The notes under the pieces: model-generated | Told to the model about the DNA's origin: nothing | Database searches by the model: none | The model's input: the letters and a program-made list of their open reading frames with translations, nothing else | Made by a program: the position numbers and the translations under genes | Source: Paenibacillus woosongensis | GTDB lineage: Bacteria; Bacillota; Bacilli; Paenibacillales; Paenibacillaceae | Reading direction: 5' to 3' | Assembly (NCBI RefSeq): GCF_009725165.1 | Contig: NZ_WNZW01000004.1 | Span: forward strand, 1 to 64,000 | DNA length: 64,000 nt | Shown here: positions 36,344 to 42,784 of the stretch, one piece after another | Layout: the number at the start of each line of letters is the position of its first letter | How positions within the stretch are numbered: the stretch's first letter is position 1

Positions 36344-37198
36344 ATGGAAAAAACTCAGAGAAGCGGACTCGCCGGTTTAAGGATTAGCAGGGCGATTATT
36401 TACATTGTCTGTATCCTGCTGGCGATCCTTAGCATCTTTCCGTTTTGGATCATGTTTGTAAACGCTACGCGCTCTACAGCTGAAATCCAAAGCGGTCTTT
36501 CGCTGCTTCCTTCCACTCACTTAATGAGCAACTTGCAGGTGCTGCTCGACAAGAGCTTCGATCCTATTCAAGGATTTCTGAATTCGTTTATTATTTCCAG
36601 TTCGGCAACGATCTTAACGGTCTACTTCTCGTCCTTGGCGGCCTATGGATTAGTGACCTATAATTGGAAGCTGCGCAACGCATTTTTTACTTTCATCTTG
36701 TGTGTCATGATGATCCCTGCCCAGGCAAGCGCGATCGGCTTCTATCAGTTCATGTATAAACTGCAATGGACGAATAATTTCCTGCCGCTGATACTGCCTG
36801 CGATTGCAGCGCCGGCTGTGGTGTTCTTTATGCGCCAATACCTGCTGGCCACGCTGTCTATTGAAATCGTGGAAGCAGCGCGCGTGGACGGTTCAGGCGA
36901 ATTTAAAACGTTCAACCGAATCATCCTGCCGCTGATGGTGCCGGCGGTGGCGACGCAGGCCATCTTTGCCTTTGTGGCCAACTGGAACAACCTGTTCATG
37001 CCGCTGATTTTGCTAACCAAAAAAGAGATGTATACGATGCCGATTATGGTAAGCCTGCTTCGCGGTGATATTTACAAGACGGAGTTCGGTTCGATCTACC
37101 TAGGGCTGGCATTGACGGCTTTACCGCTGTTTATCGTCTACTTCCTGTTATCTCGTTATATTATTGCGGGGGTAGCATTGGGAGGCGTGAAAGAATAA
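36344..37198 (+). CDS. Sugar ABC transporter permease (MalG/UgpE type)
   Basis: A 284-residue partner permease with six helices and EAA loop IEIVEAARVDGSGEFKTFNR near 172-191. Last gene of the operon starting at 33902. No ATPase is encoded nearby. A GlcT-type leader-like terminator follows at 37277. Confidence 0.92.
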   Translation: MEKTQRSGLAGLRISRAIIYIVCILLAILSIFPFWIMFVNATRSTAEIQSGLSLLPSTHLMSNLQVLLDKSFDPIQGFLNSFIISSSATILTVYFSSLAAYGLVTYNWKLRNAFFTFILCVMMIPAQASAIGFYQFMYKLQWTNNFLPLILPAIAAPAVVFFMRQYLLATLSIEIVEAARVDGSGEFKTFNRIILPLMVPAVATQAIFAFVANWNNLFMPLILLTKKEMYTMPIMVSLLRGDIYKTEFGSIYLGLALTALPLFIVYFLLSRYIIAGVALGGVKE

Positions 37199-37276
37199 CA
37201 CCGTCTATTTGGTATTCAAAGACGGGCAAACCTATTGGCACTTATATGTTATTTATTGATTAAGAATTATGATGTT

Positions 37277-37350
37277 GGCGTGTTACCGTTTAGGTGCACA
37301 GGCCAAGGGAAGCCTTTGTCTTGAAGGCCTGTTCCTTGGCTTTTTCTGTT
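37277..37350 (+). promoter_or_regulatory. Orphan GlcT-type RAT-like element with terminator
   Basis: GGCGTGTTACCGTTT (37277-37291) is identical to the first 15 bases of the glcT RAT at 25432. The second half (AGGTGCACAGGCC) is altered but still forms GGC/GCC and CC/GG stems. CCAAGG (37303-37308) pairs with CCTTGG (37334-37339), followed by CTTTTTCTG. No PTS gene follows; the next gene is a sensor kinase about 250 bases on. It may now simply terminate the permease operon. Confidence 0.75.
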
Positions 37351-37599
37351 ATAAGAAGACCTTAGTTGATCTGTGATTGTTATGCATAAAGTTCGTCATT
37401 CACTTTCTCTAGCGTCTATCCCCGGAAGTAAAGTCATGGTATATTAACAATTTGGAGTACGTTTACTTATACAAGTGACAATATATGATAAAAAAATTTA
37501 GGCATTTCCAGAATATTGAAGGTTTAAGCAAGATTATATCGAATTATATAAAAAAGGGTTTGTTAAATGTTTTTTTATTTTGCAGGCAGGGGTGCTGTA

Positions 37600-39492
37600 A
37601 TGAAAGGGTTAGTCAAAGCCATTGTTATTTTTATGGGATTAGTATTAGCAGCCTATTGTGCATATTTACTTGAAAGCTCTGGGGAGAAGGATTCATTAGG
37701 GCAAACTATTGTACAATGGGATATCGCATGGACTAATGAATTTGATACAAATATGGATGAGCGCAAATTGGAAGAAATCCAAGGTTGGACGCAGATTTCA
37801 TTAAATGCCCCTATGCCTGAAAGACCTAGGGATGCAACGTCCCAATGGATAAAGGTTACACTTCCAAAGCTTTTACCGGGTTCCTCTACGATTCTAATCG
37901 ATAAAATTTATGGTAAGCATATTGTTGCTTTTATGAACGGTAATAAAATATATGAGTCAGTGCGTGATTATAATTATGAAATTAATAGTGTACTTTTGCC
38001 TTTAGATGAAGTTGATTCAAATAAAACACTTTATATCGGAATCTATTCTCATAATAGAATAGGAATTCCAGATGTAATTAAAGTAGGGGCCTATCAAGAG
38101 CTGATCAAAGAGTATGTCAGGGGGAACATAGCTGACTTTATATTAGGCAGCACACTTATTTTTATTGCAATTATTATGTTAGCTTGTACAGTATTTTTAA
38201 GATCGGATAACTTGATTATCTGGCTCTCTCTATGTGTGGTTTTTTTATCTAGTGGTGTAATTGTTGTAACCTACTCATCCTTTTTATATTGGCTATTTGA
38301 GGATAAAGGAAATTTATATGTTACCTTGTTTGATGCGGCACTATTTATTTTATTGCCGGCATTCACATTTTTCTTTGAGAAGGTATTTGGTCCTGGCTAT
38401 TACTCCATTATTAGGAGGTTTAGGAACTTCCAACTTGGATATTCTATGTTTTGCGTGGTTATGGTTGTTTTTCATCATTTATCATCAGGAAAGTACCACA
38501 GTATGTATAGCTTTGTGACACAGGAAATACTAGGGTACATTATGATTATTCAGTTTATCTTACTTCTGAGTATCGTCACTGTTTATACATTCCAAAAGAA
38601 TAAAGACGCAGTTATATTTACAACTGGATTTTTGGTTTTCGCGATACTAGGAGTTGGTGAGCTGATTTGGTTTTATTCTCAAAATGCATACTACGACCTC
38701 TTCCTATGGAAATGGGGTGTAATTAGCTTCCTAATCTCCTTAATTATCATACTTGGGAGAAGATTTTCTGAAAACCATGAACAGGTGGTCGAGTACTCTA
38801 AGCAGCTTGAGATGTTCAATAATGAATTGCAGCGTTCGGAGAAAATGGAAATTATCAGTGAAATGGCAGCTTCTGTAGCTCATGAAGTTCGGAATCCACT
38901 GCAGGTAACCAGAGGATTTATTCAATTAATGGCTGAAAAGCATGAGCAATCTGAAAAGGTATATTTGAATATGGCTCTTGATGAACTTGATCGAGCATCG
39001 AATATTATCACTGATTTTCTTACTTTTGCCAAACCGGAAGTAGGAAAAGTGGCTACATTAAACTTACTTCAGGAATTTATACATATTGAGGGAATACTAG
39101 TACCAATGGCAAATTTGCAGGGAGGAAAAATATCTGTAAATATACCTGACAATTTATTGATTAAGGGAAATTCCTCTAAATTTAAGCAAGCCATTATTAA
39201 TATTATCAAAAATAGTATCGAATCACTTCAAGGCGAAGGAGATATTCAAGTTTGGGGATATAAAGAAGATGGCTGGGTCTACGTTCATATCAAAGATAAT
39301 GGTGAGGGAATGGATTCAGATGTATTGGCCCGGCTTGGGGAACCTTATTTCTCCAATAAAACTAAAGGGACGGGACTCGGCCTAATGGTTACGTTCCGAA
39401 TTATTGAAGTAATGCAAGGTGAAATTACCTTCTTGAGTGAAAAAGGAGTAGGTACCGAAGCAATTATTCGCTTCCCGTCAAGAGATACTTGA
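37600..39492 (+). CDS. 7-TM sensor histidine kinase (7TMR-DISM type), no adjacent response regulator
   Basis: A 630-residue kinase from the ATG at 37600. A first helix (about 5-22) is followed by an extracellular beta-rich domain (about 25-180, DISMED2-like), seven membrane helices (about 185-390), a coiled linker, a HisKA domain with SVAHEVRNPLQVTRGFIQLM (about 419-438, His in HEVRNP) and an HATPase domain with NIIKNSIESL, DNGEGM and GTGLGL. The HEVRNP-GFIQL wording resembles Bacillus phosphorelay kinases (KinA/KinB/KinE), so Spo0F is a possible target. The gene is visibly AT-rich and convergent with the NHLP peptide gene. Confidence 0.88.
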   Translation: MKGLVKAIVIFMGLVLAAYCAYLLESSGEKDSLGQTIVQWDIAWTNEFDTNMDERKLEEIQGWTQISLNAPMPERPRDATSQWIKVTLPKLLPGSSTILIDKIYGKHIVAFMNGNKIYESVRDYNYEINSVLLPLDEVDSNKTLYIGIYSHNRIGIPDVIKVGAYQELIKEYVRGNIADFILGSTLIFIAIIMLACTVFLRSDNLIIWLSLCVVFLSSGVIVVTYSSFLYWLFEDKGNLYVTLFDAALFILLPAFTFFFEKVFGPGYYSIIRRFRNFQLGYSMFCVVMVVFHHLSSGKYHSMYSFVTQEILGYIMIIQFILLLSIVTVYTFQKNKDAVIFTTGFLVFAILGVGELIWFYSQNAYYDLFLWKWGVISFLISLIIILGRRFSENHEQVVEYSKQLEMFNNELQRSEKMEIISEMAASVAHEVRNPLQVTRGFIQLMAEKHEQSEKVYLNMALDELDRASNIITDFLTFAKPEVGKVATLNLLQEFIHIEGILVPMANLQGGKISVNIPDNLLIKGNSSKFKQAIINIIKNSIESLQGEGDIQVWGYKEDGWVYVHIKDNGEGMDSDVLARLGEPYFSNKTKGTGLGLMVTFRIIEVMQGEITFLSEKGVGTEAIIRFPSRDT

Positions 39493-39510
39493 CGGGAAGT
39501 TTTTTTGCCA
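39473..39510 (+). terminator. Terminator overlapping the kinase stop
   Basis: CTTCCCGTCAAG-AGATA-CTTGACGGGAAG followed by TTTTTTT; the last kinase codons form the left arm. Confidence 0.93.
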
Positions 39511-39546
39511 TGGCCCTACTCGTTTGTGATCATATTTCAAAAATAT

Positions 39547-39792
39547 TTACATCCACACAGCATTCGGCTTGATGTCACTTTTAATTACTTCCGACGGATT
39601 TGGGGGAAGAACAAGATAAAATTCGTCGGAATTTTCCTCAACTGCCTTAACCTTGATGTGATCCGGAATTATAACCCCGAGCGCCTCCTGGATTGCCGCC
39701 TTTGGATCGGCTAGCAGCTTTGCTTTGAAACTAGGGTCTTGCCAAGCTTTCTGAATAATTTGCGTTTGAAGGAGAGCTCCTGATGTTGTCAT
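39547..39792 (-). CDS. NHLP-type leader peptide, putative prenylated-signal or RiPP precursor
   Basis: An 81-residue peptide whose first 68 residues match the nitrile-hydratase-like leader family: QIIQKAWQDPSFKAKLLADP (11-30), KAAIQEALGV (31-40) and FYLVLPPNPSE (58-68). The remaining 13 residues, VIKSDIKPNAVWM, would be the core. It has no Cys, no GG cleavage site and a penultimate Trp80. The ATG at 39792 has AAAGGGTGA upstream; the GTG three codons earlier lies within that site. It is 70 bases downstream of an isoprenoid-synthase-like gene on the same strand. No lanthionine, radical-SAM or other classical maturase is nearby. Confidence 0.82.
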   Translation of the reverse strand: MTTSGALLQTQIIQKAWQDPSFKAKLLADPKAAIQEALGVIIPDHIKVKAVEENSDEFYLVLPPNPSEVIKSDIKPNAVWM

Positions 39793-39862
39793 AAAGATCA
39801 CCCTTTCTCAGAAAAAATGGTTATAAACACTTACATATTATAGCATTAATCTCAGTTTTAAT

Positions 39863-40804
39863 CTAGGAATTAGAATTTTTTTTCGACAGCCAGTACTCCA
39901 ATCCGCCATTTTCCAGCAATTTCCTGTCCCTTTCGATCTGCTTGGCGGCTTGCCGAATATTATGTACAAGGAATTCATGGAAATCATAGAGATGCTGGGT
40001 ATAACAACGAACACCACTTAATGCTTGGTGGTGAGTCTCTGCTTGCTGCGCATACTCTGATAAGATGCCTTGCGTGTATATAGCTTGTCTTATCTCATCT
40101 GGCGTAGGTCGGCGCTTCTCTGTCAGCTGCTGCTTCGTTTCGATCAGTGCAATGAGACAGTTATAGCTGCCTTCCTTCAGATCCTTCTCCCAGTCCATCC
40201 AATCATCCAGCATTTGCAGTGTAATCAGAACGGTATCCACGCTGTCTTCGAGCAACGGAATCATGTTCTCCTGATTAGAGAGCAAGCAAATAGCGGCAAC
40301 CGTCAGCTTGACGGGCGCTGCCTTATGAGCGACCCTTACAGGAGCCTCTAGGAAGAAATTATTACTGTTCTCGTAAGTGACGGCATCTGCCCATTCCGCG
40401 ATGTATTTCCGGAAATAGGGCCAGAACGGTGAGTCGGCAGGAAAATAGCTTCTGTAGATGTTCAAGAATTCAAAGTGAATCAGATCGGCCAGGGGCAACT
40501 GATGCTTAAACCGCGCTTCTGGATTATCCATCAGATCATCGAGAAGGTGATAGTACATCATTCCGAAAATATTTGCTATCGCGATTTGGCGGCAATCCGT
40601 AATCGGTACTGTGGATTTCTCCTTCAGCCAGTACGGCAGAAGGTAGCAAATATAATTTTTCGAGCGATTCTCCTTCAATACATGGAATTTGTCGAGGAAG
40701 TCACGGGCTGGTTGGCTAAAGGAGGGAGGGAGGCCAGATAACAACTTGTCTGCAGTAGTGAACGCTTGCTGCAAATCTTCTTCATAATTCAAAAGCCAGC
40801 GCAA
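39863..40804 (-). CDS. Class I isoprenoid synthase-like protein (possible ComQ-type prenyltransferase)
   Basis: A 313-residue all-helical protein with two Asp-rich motifs, DDLMD (about 89-93) and DDWMDWEKDLKEGSYN (about 200-215), the pattern of trans-isoprenoid synthases in which Mg-bound Asp hold a prenyl diphosphate. Family members include polyprenyl synthases, some terpene cyclases and ComQ, which prenylates the Trp of ComX. A peptide ending in VWM is encoded directly downstream, so a peptide-prenylating role is attractive but unproven. The start is TTG at 40804 (AGAGGTG 7 bases upstream); a GTG three codons before lies in that site. Own promoter near 40895. Confidence 0.78.
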   Translation of the reverse strand: MRWLLNYEEDLQQAFTTADKLLSGLPPSFSQPARDFLDKFHVLKENRSKNYICYLLPYWLKEKSTVPITDCRQIAIANIFGMMYYHLLDDLMDNPEARFKHQLPLADLIHFEFLNIYRSYFPADSPFWPYFRKYIAEWADAVTYENSNNFFLEAPVRVAHKAAPVKLTVAAICLLSNQENMIPLLEDSVDTVLITLQMLDDWMDWEKDLKEGSYNCLIALIETKQQLTEKRRPTPDEIRQAIYTQGILSEYAQQAETHHQALSGVRCYTQHLYDFHEFLVHNIRQAAKQIERDRKLLENGGLEYWLSKKNSNS

Positions 40805-40892
40805 AATAAACACCTCTCATCATAATAGAAGCCCGGTATACCAATAACATAATTCGTTAGGCAAAGAAGACGAGAGTAATCCGGTAACTATT

Positions 40893-40921
40893 ATTATAGC
40901 CTATATGAAAAGTTCTAAAAA
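40893..40921 (-). promoter_or_regulatory. Putative promoter of the isoprenoid synthase/NHLP unit
   Basis: On the minus strand a perfect TATAAT (40898-40893) is preceded at 17 bases by a poor -35 (TTTTTA). It lies downstream of the coat-gene terminator (40977-41014), so the unit is transcribed on its own. Confidence 0.5.
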
Positions 40922-40976
40922 TACAAATTTATGACTTTTGATCTAATTGCAGCTCGTTTGTTCTTTTTTCATATTC

Positions 40977-41014
40977 AAAATACCGCCAAGAGACCTCTTA
41001 GCGGTATTTTTTAG
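40977..41014 (-). terminator. Terminator after the coat protein genes
   Basis: AAAATACCGC...GCGGTATTTT with an inner AAGAG/CTCTT stem forms a long hairpin 14 bases past the stop at 41028, with T-runs on both strands. Confidence 0.8.
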
Positions 41015-41027
41015 GGAAGGCTATATT

Positions 41028-41327
41028 TTATGCGTTCGGCATATTTAAGGCTTTGTCGACATTTTGTATGTCCATCTGTATTTGTTGGTCTGGATCGTAA
41101 GCGTTATAATAGCCGTTATCCTTCATATAATTGAAAATTTGTTCGTGAAGGTTAACAGCTTTACTCAGTTGATCACACAGTACGTTTCTGACCTCTGGAG
41201 TTGCTGCCTCGGAGAGTGCGGCTGCATAGTTTTTAATACCGCTTTTAGCTGCAATCAATAGATCGGAAGCAATCACCTGATCAGTCATTGCGTTCATTCC
41301 AGTCATATTTTTCATTATGGTATTCAT
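41028..41327 (-). CDS. Spore coat protein, CotF family
   Basis: A 99-residue helical protein with IASDLLIAAKSGIKNYAAAL (about 19-38) and HEQIFNYMKDNGYYNAYDPD (about 66-85), typical of CotF-like coat proteins (YhcQ/YraF kind). AGGAGG precedes the ATG at 41327. It is 15 bases downstream of a second small coat gene, forming an operon presumably expressed in the mother cell late in sporulation. Confidence 0.88.
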   Translation of the reverse strand: MNTIMKNMTGMNAMTDQVIASDLLIAAKSGIKNYAAALSEAATPEVRNVLCDQLSKAVNLHEQIFNYMKDNGYYNAYDPDQQIQMDIQNVDKALNMPNA

Positions 41328-41342
41328 TTGCGGCCTCCTGTT

Positions 41343-41534
41343 TTATACGAGTAGATTTCTTAGCTGCTGAATATCTTCAGTTCCGCTGCGCACGTCATTT
41401 TCCAAAATCATTTTAAGGTTTTGATCAGTAACCATAGGCGCCATCGTCTGGCTTTTAGTGAGGCAAGTGGTTTTGAAAGTAAGCAGCTCATGAAGCTCCA
41501 GCTTCTCATGAACCCCCAGATTTTGTGCAGGCAT
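41343..41534 (-). CDS. Small CotF-like spore coat protein
   Basis: A 63-residue protein starting MPAQNLGVHEKLELHELLTF with a second conserved stretch DVRSGTEDIQQLRNLL. This form resembles the small coat proteins (YraG-like) found beside CotF-family genes. AGGAGGGG precedes the ATG at 41534. Co-transcribed with the 99-residue CotF protein. Confidence 0.82.
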   Translation of the reverse strand: MPAQNLGVHEKLELHELLTFKTTCLTKSQTMAPMVTDQNLKMILENDVRSGTEDIQQLRNLLV

Positions 41535-41636
41535 AATAACCCCTCCTTTCTCAAGGATTGTTATTTCCTGAACTGCGGGGATTTATACTGGCTTCATTGC
41601 GGCGATTCAAATACGCTTGTAGTCCGCAAACCGCCT

Positions 41637-42248
41637 TTAGAACATTTGCCGAAACCCGATGAAGATCAACAGCAAGCCGGAAACTACCGTTGCCCGGTGG
41701 CCCAGTTTCTCGGCTGCGAACTTTTCCCCGAATCCGGCGCAAAGCGCCAGTAAAATAAAGCTGAATAAGCCAACGGACAGAGAGGTGTACCATACGTTCA
41801 ATTGAGTAATACCTGCGTTAAAGCCGCCGGCTAAAGCATTCATCGCTAGGGCGATTCCGAGTACTATGGACTCAGGCAAACTAAGCGATTTGGAGCTGTC
41901 GGCATCCGCTTCCTCTGGGTTTTGGAGCAGCCGTGTAAGCGAGTTGGAAGAGGACGTTTTGGGAGTGGGCTTTTTTTCTACATAAGGCTGGACCAGCACC
42001 CATACGCCGACACCGATAATGACGATGGTTCCGATCAACTGGCCGATCCAAAGGGGCATCCAGGTGGATATCAAATTCCCAAATAAGCCGGAAACAAGGG
42101 TAGCCAAAAAGGAAATGAAGGCAATGGTTAAATTGGAATACCAGGGGATATGGATTTTTCGAACACCGTAAGCAATTCCGACTCCAGCGTTGTCTAAATT
42201 GGATGCCACACCGATCGCGATGATCGCTAAAAGACTGTAGGAACTCAA
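41637..42248 (-). CDS. ytaF: Sporulation membrane protein YtaF-like
   Basis: A 203-residue membrane protein with about six helices in two halves. Start phrase LLAIIAIGVASNLDNAGVGIAYGVR and later PESIVLGIALAMNALAGGFNAG show the DxxxxG/NA repeats of the YtaF (MntP/cadmium-resistance-like) family. A hydrophilic loop (about 93-127) joins the halves. The family is conserved in spore-formers; transport of a metal ion is suspected but not known. Confidence 0.9.
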   Translation of the reverse strand: MSSYSLLAIIAIGVASNLDNAGVGIAYGVRKIHIPWYSNLTIAFISFLATLVSGLFGNLISTWMPLWIGQLIGTIVIIGVGVWVLVQPYVEKKPTPKTSSSNSLTRLLQNPEEADADSSKSLSLPESIVLGIALAMNALAGGFNAGITQLNVWYTSLSVGLFSFILLALCAGFGEKFAAEKLGHRATVVSGLLLIFIGFRQMF

Positions 42249-42403
42249 CGAGGTTCACTCCTTTGCATCGCTTTGCTCACAGCATATGCCTAGGACTGCA
42301 TTTTGGCTCCTATAATAATTTGCTGAAAGTGAGGAGAAAAACTCCCTTTCTACCGTATAAAGTAGTATAATTTACAATAAGATATATCTGAGGAGTGATA
42401 AAT

Positions 42404-42610
42404 GTGCTTGAAAACTTGTTGCGGCCAACGCATCTGCTGTTGCTGGTCATTGCCGCGCTCCTGTTGTTCGGTCCCAGCAAACTGCCGGAACTTGGACGCA
42501 GTTTTGGCACGATGTTAAGGGAATTTAAGAAAGGCGCCCGCGGAGATTTCAAAGAAGAGGAAGACAAGCCGCAGGAAGTCAAGTCCATCGAAGAAACAAG
42601 CAAGTCCTAA
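42404..42610 (+). CDS. tatA: Twin-arginine translocase subunit TatA/TatE family
   Basis: A 68-residue protein with one N-terminal membrane helix (about 9-23), the hinge FGPSKLPELGRSFG and an amphipathic helix (TMLREFKKGARG), then an acidic tail. It forms the pore complex for folded protein export. GTG at 42404 is chosen because GAGGAG lies 8 bases before it. No tatC lies in the window. Confidence 0.93.
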   Translation: MLENLLRPTHLLLLVIAALLLFGPSKLPELGRSFGTMLREFKKGARGDFKEEEDKPQEVKSIEETSKS

Positions 42611-42621
42611 TGATAGAAAAT

Positions 42622-42648
42622 GGGGGCGCCTGAAGGTGCCTTTTTTGT
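42622..42648 (+). terminator. Terminator after tatA
   Basis: GGGGCGCC-TGAA-GGTGCC with TTTTTT forms a compact hairpin just past the stop. Confidence 0.85.
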
Positions 42649-42733
42649 TGCTTGAAAAACGAAATTCGCCTGTAATAAGACATGAGTTTATCTTGATCCA
42701 AGTGGCTTTTATTCAAGTTCGCTTCACCTCCCC

Positions 42734-42780
42734 AAAAAAAAGCTGTGCATAAGTCATCGAAATAACTTATACACAGCCCA
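42734..42780 (-). terminator. Terminator after the chemoreceptor gene
   Basis: On the minus strand GCTGTGTATAAGTTAT-TTCG-ATGACTTATGCACAGC is followed by eight T. It lies within 10 bases of the stop at 42785. Confidence 0.93.
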
Positions 42781-42784
42781 CCGA

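Noticed and set aside
37277..37350. Riboswitch upstream of the sensor kinase
   Set aside because: Its structure and sequence match the GlcT RAT leaders at 25432 and 27024 instead.
37485..37673. 62-codon ORF before the sensor kinase
   Set aside because: It overlaps the kinase start in another frame, in AT-rich leader DNA, with no ribosome binding site.
39547..39792. Lanthipeptide or sactipeptide precursor
   Set aside because: The core has no Cys, and no LanM, radical-SAM, PqqD-like or peptidase-transporter genes are near.
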